Positions 56,386-63,500 of a stretch of DNA of 64,000 nucleotides are shown piece after piece. The position numbers and the translations under genes were made by a program. Source of the DNA: a virus; the IMG/VR virus record IMGVR_UViG_3300034107_000314, positions 1-64,000 of that record. One strand, written 5' to 3'. The notes under the pieces were generated by a model. It was given only the letters and a program-made list of their open reading frames with translations. It did no database searches and was not told the origin of the DNA. Every line of letters begins with the position of its first letter. Positions within the stretch are counted from its first letter, which is position 1.

Positions 56386-56831
56386 GATTTTCCTTTCAAT
56401 AAACAAGATTCACAACGATAATACTCTCTAACGTATAACGGCAATACCATTTCGGATTTCCCGCATAATTGGCATTGCTGCTCAATTTTATTTTTATCAA
56501 TGGGTTTTCTATTTCTTTCAGTTAAAGTGATTTCAGGAGTTTTAATATCTTTTGCGTCAGTTCCATCGTCTAAAAATTGATTTACTCGTTTTTCAATAGA
56601 TATAGACTGCTTTTTGTTGATCTTTGTATTAATATTACTTGATTTTTGCATAGTAAATTGATTCATATCAAATTTATTACTATTAACTTTATCGGTTATT
56701 ACTGTGGGCTTTGGTACTGGTTTTGAATCCAACGCATCTAAAATATCCATTCCCATTCTAATTAAATCAAAATCTCCTGAGTCTTTTCCTCTTTTGATTA
56801 ATTTTTCTGCTCTATCCTTAAGATCGTTCAT
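56382..56831 (-). CDS. Zinc-binding protein, unknown
   Basis: 149 residues from ATG 56831, behind GGAAGG; ATG 56858 is possible but overlaps the previous gene more. N-terminal helical part (NDLKDRAEKLIKRGKDSGDF), then a disordered Lys/Ser/Asn middle (MNQFTMQKSSNINTKINKKQ) and a C-terminal zinc ribbon with CQLCGK and CESCLL. The layout resembles DNA-binding accessory or regulatory proteins. No family was recognised. Confidence 0.55.
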   Translation of the reverse strand: MNDLKDRAEKLIKRGKDSGDFDLIRMGMDILDALDSKPVPKPTVITDKVNSNKFDMNQFTMQKSSNINTKINKKQSISIEKRVNQFLDDGTDAKDIKTPEITLTERNRKPIDKNKIEQQCQLCGKSEMVLPLYVREYYRCESCLLKGKS

Positions 56832-57300
56832 AACTCTTATTCCTTCCCATATTTTCAAGAACCTTCATGGCTGTTTCTACTGATCCAATTGTTGCTTCCC
56901 CCGCTAGTATTCTAGCTTCAGATGTTGTCTTGAGCATTTGTAATTTCAGTCCTGACTTATGATGCCTAATGGCTGAATGGTATTTCTCTTCCCACTTAGC
57001 ATACTTATCATGACTGACACCAGTCACAATATACCATATGCCCTGTTCTGCCCAAGCTTTAACAGCTTTCTCTCTCGCTACAATACTTTTGAGATGCATC
57101 AGATATTGGTTTAGTAAAAAGATTGAGGCTTGATAATCTGGAAATGTCATAGATTTTAATTCTTCGCGAGAATAGTGCAATATCTTTCCTACTTCATGAA
57201 CTTTGTCTCCAAAGTCAGTTCCATAGTCTATTTTACTCTCTGAAATCCAATTGTCAATATTCTCATGGAATTTTTTTATCTTTTCTTCTAATTCCTCCAT
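56818..57300 (-). CDS. Helical protein, unknown
   Basis: 160 residues. Nearly all helical, with EELEEKIKKFHENIDNWISE, YSREELKSMTFPDYQASIFL and REKAVKAWAEQGIWYIVTGV. The central WAEQGIWYIVTGVSHDKYAK is hydrophobic. No motif. It overlaps the Vsr-like gene by 13 bases and the next by 14, and lies between a recombination nuclease and dUTPase, so a recombination or replication accessory role is possible. Confidence 0.55.
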   Translation of the reverse strand: MEELEEKIKKFHENIDNWISESKIDYGTDFGDKVHEVGKILHYSREELKSMTFPDYQASIFLLNQYLMHLKSIVAREKAVKAWAEQGIWYIVTGVSHDKYAKWEEKYHSAIRHHKSGLKLQMLKTTSEARILAGEATIGSVETAMKVLENMGRNKSYERS

Positions 57301-57701
57301 ATCTTACCTCTCCACTCTTCAATAGATTCGTTATGAAACAGTTCTATTAATTCAAAATTATTTATTTCACACCATTGTTTCTTATCTCTATCCCTAGCTT
57401 GAGCTTTATAAAAATCCATTTTACTCTTAAAAAAGAAGTTATTAAACTCTGTGTGTTGTTCGCCATGCACTTCAATAATAAGTTTTCTCACAGGAATAAA
57501 AAAATCCGCCTTAAGGGTGGATTTTCTAGTTGATGTCTTTGTTCCGGGTAATACTAATTCTTCTAAAATTCTATCATTAGGATATCTCTCCTTTAATAGC
57601 TCTTTAGCTTTATTGTGTAGTCCAGATCTTTTTTCTGTATCAACAATATTATTACTTGGAATCCATGAATACTCTTGTTGGTCCAATCCTATAATTTTCA
57701 A
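57288..57701 (-). CDS. Vsr-like/EDxHD endonuclease
   Basis: 137 residues. Catalytic core KADFFIPVRKLIIEVHGEQH, with D, E and H of the Vsr/EDxHD nuclease fold, followed by a helical MDFYKAQARDRDKKQWCE segment. It is coded just after recA (ATGA overlap), which suggests a recombination or repair nuclease, but many relatives are homing enzymes. Codons 59-68 contain an intrinsic-terminator hairpin (57495-57524). Confidence 0.75.
   Translation of the reverse strand: MKIIGLDQQEYSWIPSNNIVDTEKRSGLHNKAKELLKERYPNDRILEELVLPGTKTSTRKSTLKADFFIPVRKLIIEVHGEQHTEFNNFFFKSKMDFYKAQARDRDKKQWCEINNFELIELFHNESIEEWRGKIWRN
57495..57524 (-). terminator. Intrinsic terminator hairpin inside the Vsr-like gene
   Basis: Minus-strand read: AAATCCACC, loop CTTAA, GGCGGATTT and then more T, ending ATTTTTTTATT. 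The 9-pair stem has one G-T wobble and is followed by 7 T. It would stop transcription from recA within the nuclease gene, limiting dUTPase and other downstream expression unless read through. Confidence 0.65.
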
Positions 57702-58696
57702 TATAACATTTCCTTGACTTTAAGTTCAAGCAGGGCGTAGAATTCTGAATGTTCGTGAAGATAATTATATACCTTCTCTTGTCCTTGAAGTTTAACCTTT
57801 TCAGTTTCAATAAAATCAAGGTTATACCAAGATCCAGCAACTGAGATTAATCCAAGGTCAATAGCAATCATAAGAATTTCTTGTACTTTATCAATACCCT
57901 GTCCAAATCTAATCCAACTGTCGCAAGTTTTATATGGTGATCCAATTGACGAACATAAGATATCCCATGTTACTTTTAGTCCAATGACATTCTTATTTTC
58001 TTTTGAAGATCCTGCTGCTTCCCAAGGAGCTACGCTTTTAACTTCCATGCGTGTATCTGCTTGGAATTGGATCTTAACGCCACCATCGGCCATTTTTGAC
58101 TTACCGTAGCCACTTGTGTTTGTAATCATGTGCGTAATCATAATTACTAAGCATTTTTGATTAGGAACCGTTTGCCCAGTTTTCTTAACAAAGTCGGATA
58201 AGATCTTTGGAAGTCCCGGCCTTGTCATTCCACTAATATCTTCATCAAGATCGCGAGATGGAATAAGGGAAGAGATAGAGTCAATGACCAATACGCAACC
58301 CTCATTATCTTTATCTGATATTAATTTTCTTGCAATATCTAAGAATGTTTCTGCTGCTAGTGGCTCATCTCCAGATCTAATAACTTGAACTAGCGATGGG
58401 TCGATCCCCGGAATTTCAAAGTTCATTTCTTTTAATCGACCTTCAACATCAAGATAAATGATCTTGCGACCAAGAGCTTGACAGTTGGCGATGATCTGCA
58501 TAGTTGTCGTTGTCTTTCCAGCCTTTGGAGGACCGGATAAGATCATCCAAGAACCCTCTTTGATACCACCACCAAGAGCCAAATCAATAGCAGGACTAAT
58601 TGATATCGTTTTGTAATTTCTCTTTGTCTCAAGGACTTTATCTCCTGTAGTAACATAGTCGCCATATTTTTTAATAAACTCTTTGTCAGTCGCCAT
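57698..58696 (-). CDS. recA: RecA-like recombinase (UvsX-type)
   Basis: 332 residues from ATG 58696 with AAAGGA upstream; a TTG at 58702 is unlikely. Walker A is ILSGPPKAGKTTTTMQIIAN, a Walker B-type strand VLVIDSISSLIPSRDLDEDI follows, and KCLVIMITHMITNTSGYGKS supports the RecA/UvsX core. TRMEVKSVAP lies in the L2 region. The protein is shorter than bacterial RecA and its N-terminal region is truncated. It drives strand exchange in phage recombination. The Vsr-like gene overlaps by ATGA. Confidence 0.92.
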   Translation of the reverse strand: MATDKEFIKKYGDYVTTGDKVLETKRNYKTISISPAIDLALGGGIKEGSWMILSGPPKAGKTTTTMQIIANCQALGRKIIYLDVEGRLKEMNFEIPGIDPSLVQVIRSGDEPLAAETFLDIARKLISDKDNEGCVLVIDSISSLIPSRDLDEDISGMTRPGLPKILSDFVKKTGQTVPNQKCLVIMITHMITNTSGYGKSKMADGGVKIQFQADTRMEVKSVAPWEAAGSSKENKNVIGLKVTWDILCSSIGSPYKTCDSWIRFGQGIDKVQEILMIAIDLGLISVAGSWYNLDFIETEKVKLQGQEKVYNYLHEHSEFYALLELKVKEMLY

Positions 58697-59132
58697 TTTC
58701 AATTTCCTTTAGTCTCTGCAATAGTGTTTTACTTCCAAAAGATTGTCTAGGAGTGTAGATAGACTCCTTCACTTCTATTATCTCAATTGTATCATGCTTT
58801 GGAGCATTGTCAAGATCAATTCTTATTTTCTGTAAAGAACTTTTGACATTCCTAGCCCCCAAAGAGATGGTTTTAATACCCTCTCTGGAGTTAATAAATT
58901 TCATCATTGCGTCTTCGCCAAACTCTTTTATCAGCTTATTAGCTAATCCGATTTGACGAATATATATACTTTTCCATTTACCTTTATTCCAAAATTTATA
59001 AGGTAATGTGCCAGCCTTTTCATGCTTTGCTTGTCTTTGACAAATAACCTCAGCTACGTACTGAGCAGGAGTGCAAAAATCCCCGGTAGACGGGGATTTA
59101 TATTTACTTAAGTCTGTTCTTTGCTTTGACAT
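58686..59132 (-). CDS. RecA-neighbour protein, unknown
   Basis: 148 residues. PAQYVAEVICQRQAKHEKAG, FWNKGKWKSIYIRQIGLANK and AMMKFINSREGIKTISLGAR suggest a helical DNA-binding protein, followed by a C-terminal tail (FGSKTLLQRLKEIENGD). It overlaps recA by 11 bases, so it is probably coexpressed as a mediator. The first ~20 codons contain a 9-pair terminator hairpin. Confidence 0.5.
   Translation of the reverse strand: MSKQRTDLSKYKSPSTGDFCTPAQYVAEVICQRQAKHEKAGTLPYKFWNKGKWKSIYIRQIGLANKLIKEFGEDAMMKFINSREGIKTISLGARNVKSSLQKIRIDLDNAPKHDTIEIIEVKESIYTPRQSFGSKTLLQRLKEIENGD
59075..59099 (-). terminator. Intrinsic terminator hairpin near the start of the RecA-neighbour gene
   Basis: Minus-strand read: AAATCCCCG, loop TCTAC, CGGGGATTT then TT. 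A perfect 9-pair GC-rich stem followed by five T. It lies within codons 12-19 of the 148-residue gene and would attenuate expression of recA and downstream genes, like the hairpins at 7666 and 57495. Confidence 0.68.
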
Positions 59133-59599
59133 TTACAATTTTCTTTACATCTTTTTTTTTGTTTGTACATAAGATTATCATTTTCTAAAGTGAGTTCTCT
59201 TATTTCTTCGTTTTGTGCCAATGCAAATTCTGGCCAATGAAACTTTTTAACATGTATTTTATTGTCATCTTTTAGAATTCCAAAACACATGTATTTATAT
59301 GTCATAGTATCATTATTTGTAATATCCTTAGATATACCTCTTGATATAAAAAAGTTATCTAAACCATTTTTATCTTCAAAAATAGTTTCTTCTGGCATAC
59401 CGGGGCATATTACTTTAACTTCAGTGATGTTTAAATTATTATTATGACAATATATTTTGAGCCTTGTCCAAGGATCTTTTTGATCTTCTATGTCAAAATC
59501 AGATATTGCTGAATTGCCATCACTCAATATACATCTCCATAGTATTTCGCCACTATGTAGTAATTTTATTGTATGTTGATTATAAGATGTACAGATCAT
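59108..59599 (-). CDS. Unknown protein with cysteine-rich C-terminus
   Basis: 163 residues. SYNQHTIKLLHSGEILWRCI start, WTRLKIYCHNNNLNITEVKV and YKYMCFGILKDDNKIHVKKF strand regions and a helical end with CKENCKCQSKEQT. Small alpha/beta domain; no family. Overlaps its neighbours by ATGA and 25 bases, so it belongs to the recombination operon. Confidence 0.55.
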   Translation of the reverse strand: MICTSYNQHTIKLLHSGEILWRCILSDGNSAISDFDIEDQKDPWTRLKIYCHNNNLNITEVKVICPGMPEETIFEDKNGLDNFFISRGISKDITNNDTMTYKYMCFGILKDDNKIHVKKFHWPEFALAQNEEIRELTLENDNLMYKQKKRCKENCKCQSKEQT

Positions 59600-59823
59600 T
59601 TATCATCTCTAATTTTATGGATATATGATACATTTTTCTGAGCTGCATCTGATCGTCTTTTTGCAGCAGTTTCATCTGCTCTCATTGACGCTTCTTGTGT
59701 CATAGCGATAAAAGCTGTATCCTTCTTTTTGGCAAATACTTCAAAAGTAGTAGGCGATGGAGATTGTACTACGTTTTCTTGTTTTTGCTTTGGCTCATTT
59801 ACTGGTACTTTTTTCTTTGCCAT
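59596..59823 (-). CDS. Small basic protein, unknown
   Basis: 75 residues, Lys/Gln/Ala-rich: MAKKKVPVNEPKQKQENVV opening and EASMRADETAAKRRSDAAQK helix. Probably largely disordered N-terminally with a helical C-terminus, a composition fit for nucleic-acid binding. No family. It is one base after the previous gene and overlaps the next by ATGA. Confidence 0.5.
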   Translation of the reverse strand: MAKKKVPVNEPKQKQENVVQSPSPTTFEVFAKKKDTAFIAMTQEASMRADETAAKRRSDAAQKNVSYIHKIRDDK

Positions 59824-59824
59824 T

Positions 59825-60184
59825 TTAAAATCCTTTATTAATGAATGCTCGTCGAGCTTGTGTTAAAAAAATCTCTCTTCGACTTCTCAAGTATTGAATA
59901 TAATTTTCAAAAATGCTTTTATCTACTTTTTTAAACTGGAAATTGTAAGCATTTATTTTATTCATATCCATTCCATATGGATCGAACAATTCTCCTCTAC
60001 CATGTTTCACGTAGTATATATGTGTAAACTTTTCATTTTCTTTATTGTGCAGCGTAACTGTTTTAGCTACAGCTTTATTCTCATCATCATCTACATAACC
60101 AGTTTTATCTATGTATGCGACTTCAACTAGATCTTCTTCTGGGATAGATAATCCATTAAGATTTTCATTTTCATTTCTTGCCAT
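59825..60184 (-). CDS. Small protein, unknown
   Basis: 119 residues from ATG 60184, which overlaps the upstream stop (TAATG). LVEVAYIDKTGYVDDDENKA, then FTHIYYVKHGRGELFDPYGM and SIFENYIQYLRSRREIFLTQ. The FDPYGMDM segment and basic C-terminal helix have a compact look; no family recognised. The open frame continues upstream but that part is in the previous gene. Confidence 0.5.
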   Translation of the reverse strand: MARNENENLNGLSIPEEDLVEVAYIDKTGYVDDDENKAVAKTVTLHNKENEKFTHIYYVKHGRGELFDPYGMDMNKINAYNFQFKKVDKSIFENYIQYLRSRREIFLTQARRAFINKGF

Positions 60185-60417
60185 TATGTTCCACTCAACC
60201 CTTCCAATTTTTCTTTGACCTTCTGTACGCAATTCCACTTATCAAATCCAACTACATGGATTTCTCCATTGTCAGCCATTTTATATTCTTCAAATAAATC
60301 ATCGCAATCAATTTCCATTGGATCATAGCTACCGTCTGGTAACATTCTATATATATAGATTTTGAATTTTAATACACCCATATGTGGACCGATGTTTATT
60401 TTTTGTCTATTTATCAT
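60184..60417 (-). CDS. Small protein, unknown
   Basis: 77 residues. VLKFKIYIYRMLPDGSYDPM is a hairpin; DNGEIHVVGFDKWNCVQKVK is a second. Small beta-type protein with no known motif. Starts by ATGA overlap with the zinc-ribbon gene and ends by TAATG overlap with the next. Confidence 0.5.
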   Translation of the reverse strand: MINRQKINIGPHMGVLKFKIYIYRMLPDGSYDPMEIDCDDLFEEYKMADNGEIHVVGFDKWNCVQKVKEKLEGLSGT

Positions 60418-60755
60418 AGTTTTCCCGTTTCTATGTATTTAGCTTTTTTTTCTGGAGTTAAATTTGATATTTTTTTCAAATCTTGTCTTTCTTGACGTTT
60501 GTTTAATTTGTCTACTGTCCCATCTTTTGCCATCTTGTCCTCTAATCCGTATCGTCCAAGAGCTTTGGCGTTCTTTTCAGCCAACTGTCCAAGCGTCTTG
60601 ACTTCCTTATTTATTATAACGGGAGGTCCATCTAAAACAACTGACAATCCTTCAAGTTTGCAAAAAGGACATTGTTTTTTCAATGGCTCTTTAATGCTGT
60701 GAAATTGCTCAAATTCTTCTTTGCATTCTGAACACATATAATGATATGTCGGCAT
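60414..60755 (-). CDS. FmdB-type zinc-ribbon protein
   Basis: 113 residues. MPTYHYMCSECKEEFEQFHS and KQCPFCKLEG give the CxxC...CxxC FmdB-like zinc ribbon. The rest is basic and helical (DKLNKRQERQDLKKISNLTP). These are regulatory or structural zinc domains of uncertain role. Coupled by ATGA to the next gene. Confidence 0.75.
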   Translation of the reverse strand: MPTYHYMCSECKEEFEQFHSIKEPLKKQCPFCKLEGLSVVLDGPPVIINKEVKTLGQLAEKNAKALGRYGLEDKMAKDGTVDKLNKRQERQDLKKISNLTPEKKAKYIETGKL

Positions 60756-60756
60756 A

Positions 60757-61020
60757 TTATTCCTCTAATAAATATTCATTTGGATCATATTGTCTATATT
60801 CGTCCCCACTCCATACTAAGAATGTTCTGTAACTTTCTCTATATGCTATCTTTTCACTCTCAGATAAATCCGATCCAGATAATAATAATTCATAAAATTC
60901 TATAAATTCATCATTAATAAATAATGATTCCTGCTGTACGCTAGATTTTTTAGTGTCATAATATACTATGGAGCCAATTAAGGCTCCACAGATTATAATT
61001 ATTGGTAATATCTTCTTCAC
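60757..61020 (-). CDS. Small membrane-anchored protein
   Basis: 87 residues from GTG 61020 (ATGA-type overlap with phoH). One N-terminal membrane segment (ILPIIIICGALIGSIVYY), then a charged helical domain with ESEKIAYRESYRTFLVWSGD. It may be a single-pass envelope protein. No family. Confidence 0.55.
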   Translation of the reverse strand: MKKILPIIIICGALIGSIVYYDTKKSSVQQESLFINDEFIEFYELLLSGSDLSESEKIAYRESYRTFLVWSGDEYRQYDPNEYLLEE

Positions 61021-61706
61021 TTCAATCTTTCTAATATCCTTCCAATGATTTTATTTCTAACAATATCACTAGCTTCTAGGGCGCATATACCAACGCCATC
61101 TAGATTTTCTAGTTTATGGCTGACGCTTTCTAATCCCCCTCTAATGCTCATTGGAAGATCTGATTGGTCTGCATCTCCGTTGATTACTGCGCGTGAATGT
61201 ATGCCAATTCTTGTTATAAACATTTTTATCTGCTCAAATGTAGCATTTTGAGCTTCGTCAAGTATCATAAAACAATCATGAAAATTTCTTCCTCTCATAT
61301 ATTCGAGTGGACACATTTCAATAATATCGCCATCTCTAAATTTTTTCACCATGTCTCTACCGAGATAGGCATTCATCTCTTCAATGATGGGTACGAGATA
61401 AGGTTGGATTTTTTCATCTTTATTTCCCGGTAAAAATCCTAATCCTCTTCCCGCTTCAACCGTAGGACGTGTGATAATTATCTTTGAAATTTTTTGATCT
61501 AAAAGCCAACTGCAAGCTAAGCCGACCGCAACAGATGATTTACCAGATCCTGCTGGCCCAGTACATATAGTAACATCGTTTTCTACCATTGATATAATGT
61601 AGTTTTCTTGATTAAGGCTCTTCGGTTGAAGAACTTTACGATGTGGATTGATAACAGCGGTTGTTTTTGCTTTGTTAGCTTCTTTTCTCATTCTTGATCT
61701 TGACAT
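61017..61706 (-). CDS. phoH: PhoH-like ATPase
   Basis: 229 residues. Walker A is VTICTGPAGSGKSSVAVGLA, and KIIITRPTVEAGRGLGFLPG, FMILDEAQNATFEQIKMFIT (Walker B) and AVINGDADQSDLP are PhoH motifs. Common in large phages; its cellular role is unclear (RNA helicase-like ATPase). Start ATG 61706 behind AGGGAGA. It follows the tail-tube-like gene by 30 bases and overlaps the membrane protein gene. Confidence 0.93.
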   Translation of the reverse strand: MSRSRMRKEANKAKTTAVINPHRKVLQPKSLNQENYIISMVENDVTICTGPAGSGKSSVAVGLACSWLLDQKISKIIITRPTVEAGRGLGFLPGNKDEKIQPYLVPIIEEMNAYLGRDMVKKFRDGDIIEMCPLEYMRGRNFHDCFMILDEAQNATFEQIKMFITRIGIHSRAVINGDADQSDLPMSIRGGLESVSHKLENLDGVGICALEASDIVRNKIIGRILERLK

Positions 61707-61736
61707 GTTTGTTCTCCCTGTGATTATCTAAAATCA

Positions 61737-62852
61737 TTAACCACTGGATATGTTAAATTCACTTGAAGTATTTTTGTAAGTATATCTGTATATTGAATAA
61801 CTGCTTTGACCTGCGTCCCCGCCACTCCTTTCTCTGCTTACTAAGAAATTGTTAGTACCCAAATCTATTTTTAGTTTATTATTAATTCCTAATACTATAC
61901 CAGTAGAAGTCAATGTCTCATATACTGACCTGAAAACATCAGCAACATTGCCTGAGCTTTTTATATACACTCCTGATACGAAGCTTTCTAAAAATTCATT
62001 CAAGCTATCTTCATTAGGATATAGACTTGTTATTGGTATACCTGTATTATAAATCCCACTATGATCAATTCCTTTATAATACCCTGTCTCTTGTAATATA
62101 TTACCAGTTTGTACAGGTATAAAACCTCTGTCGATAATTTCAAAAGAGCATGATATATCAAATGGATATTTTATATATTTATTAGCAACTGTAAGGAATC
62201 TACCATATGATGGAATTTCACCGTAATCAAATCCTATATTTACTTCGGCAGACAGTAAACCATGACCACTTGCCATATGTGCTGCTACTTCTGGAGGCAC
62301 TCCGCTCAAAAAGAAGTCTTTCCTTTTGCTCGTAGTTCCAGTAATAGGCACTATTCCAATTTCTGTTGGAACGATTGCTGTTGGAGGTATTCCACTGCAT
62401 TCTAATGAATGGCCTTGAAAATTTACATCTTCTGTAAAAAAATTATCAGTACCAAATTTATAATTAATTGATGTTAATAATAAATCTTTTAACTCCATTC
62501 CACTTGGATATTGGTTAAATCCATTACTATAATTATACATAACTACCCAGCCTGAACACGGGGAGATTATTAGTCCCCCCGAAGGCAGTATACCAGATGT
62601 TTTACTATTGTATATAACACCTGTATTCAAAACTATAGATGGTGAATCACTCGATATAAATTTAGTGAGACTGACTTCTACATTTGATTTTTTGTAAATA
62701 TTTTTAGCTGCAAATGGATTACCCCAAGTTGGAATTGTAGATACGTCAAAAGTTTGATTTACTGATAAATTTTGAACACCAGATATTTCTACTGTGTTTA
62801 ATTTAAAAGTATGTAAATCATATCTTATTAATACTGGGGCATTGTTGTTCAT
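61737..62852 (-). CDS. Tail-tube-like structural protein (paralogue)
   Basis: 371 residues. The N-terminal TVEISGVQNLSVNQTFDVST then NVEVSLTKFI resembles the WMKGVQSVGITTNFNLEQAF and EIEVTAEKVI segments of the tube protein at 6567, with the same spacing of strands. The rest is beta-rich with Gly/Ser/Pro loops and many SGI/SGV turns. It is coupled to the HNH gene by a 4-base overlap, on the replication strand. It may be a minor tube or tip variant, or serve elsewhere in the virion. Confidence 0.55.
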   Translation of the reverse strand: MNNNAPVLIRYDLHTFKLNTVEISGVQNLSVNQTFDVSTIPTWGNPFAAKNIYKKSNVEVSLTKFISSDSPSIVLNTGVIYNSKTSGILPSGGLIISPCSGWVVMYNYSNGFNQYPSGMELKDLLLTSINYKFGTDNFFTEDVNFQGHSLECSGIPPTAIVPTEIGIVPITGTTSKRKDFFLSGVPPEVAAHMASGHGLLSAEVNIGFDYGEIPSYGRFLTVANKYIKYPFDISCSFEIIDRGFIPVQTGNILQETGYYKGIDHSGIYNTGIPITSLYPNEDSLNEFLESFVSGVYIKSSGNVADVFRSVYETLTSTGIVLGINNKLKIDLGTNNFLVSRERSGGDAGQSSYSIYRYTYKNTSSEFNISSG

Positions 62853-63430
62853 TGTATTTCACAAGCTCCACCAGAGTTATTTTTTTTACTATGATTCGAT
62901 ATTAAAATACACATTTCAATAAAATAATTTTCATCATATGTTCTTTTCATCATATTTATATCCTTGTGAACCCATTGTACATTATTTTCAGTATAACCAA
63001 TAGAACTATCTATTCTATCCAGTGAAGCCGTATGATTTGACTGCTCGTTATATTTTATAATTATATCTTGTCCTGATAATGCGCATTTTTTACCCTGTTT
63101 TAAAAAAAGATTCCAAGCATATTCTATTGTTATTGTAAAATCAACACTTCTTCTGCTTCCTCTTTTTCTTCCGCCAGCACCTCTTTTGATAGAGTCCCAA
63201 TAATCTCCACTAATATCTCCAAATCCTTTCCATTGATGATGGTGATTTCCTTTGGGGGCGCATTTTGAACATCTTTTACTTTGCCCTTGTATTAAATGAG
63301 TAGAATATACATCTCTAATATTACCGCATTCACAAATACATCTCCACACCGTATGATTTCTATTAGTTTGTACTCTTTGCTGTACAGTCCATTTTCCGAA
63401 TTTTTCACCAGTCAGATCTTTTAACTTCAT
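62849..63430 (-). CDS. HNH endonuclease with zinc ribbon
   Basis: 193 residues. The N-terminal zinc ribbon has CICECGNIRDVYS and RCSKCAPKG. The HNH core is KKCALSGQDIIIKYNEQSNH then ASLDRIDSSIGYTENNVQWV and HKDINMMKRTYDENYF. These free-standing enzymes are usually homing endonucleases and often sit next to ribonucleotide reductase genes, as here. Start ATG 63430 follows AGGAG and the promoter-like motif. Confidence 0.88.
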   Translation of the reverse strand: MKLKDLTGEKFGKWTVQQRVQTNRNHTVWRCICECGNIRDVYSTHLIQGQSKRCSKCAPKGNHHHQWKGFGDISGDYWDSIKRGAGGRKRGSRRSVDFTITIEYAWNLFLKQGKKCALSGQDIIIKYNEQSNHTASLDRIDSSIGYTENNVQWVHKDINMMKRTYDENYFIEMCILISNHSKKNNSGGACEIQ

Positions 63431-63436
63431 TTTACA

Positions 63437-63498
63437 CTCCTGTTTTATATCAATATAATCACATTATATTATACACAAAACAGGAGGCAAATGTGATT
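63437..63498 (-). promoter_or_regulatory. Exact TGTGTATAATATAATG promoter-like motif in nested inverted repeats
   Basis: On the minus strand TGTGTATAATATAATG runs from 63477 to 63462, identical to the site at 36793 on the plus strand. It lies within a perfect 10-base inverted repeat (CTCCTGTTTT at 63437-63446, AAAACAGGAG at 63477-63486). An 8-base repeat also crosses it (AATCACAT 63457-63464, ATGTGATT 63491-63498). The arrangement suggests a promoter with an operator or folded leader before the HNH gene. Confidence 0.55.
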
Positions 63499-63500
63499 AA

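Noticed and set aside
62556-62585. CGGGGA...TCCCCCCG inverted repeat as a terminator
   Set aside because: The stem is short and imperfect and no T-run follows on either strand; it lies in normal coding sequence.
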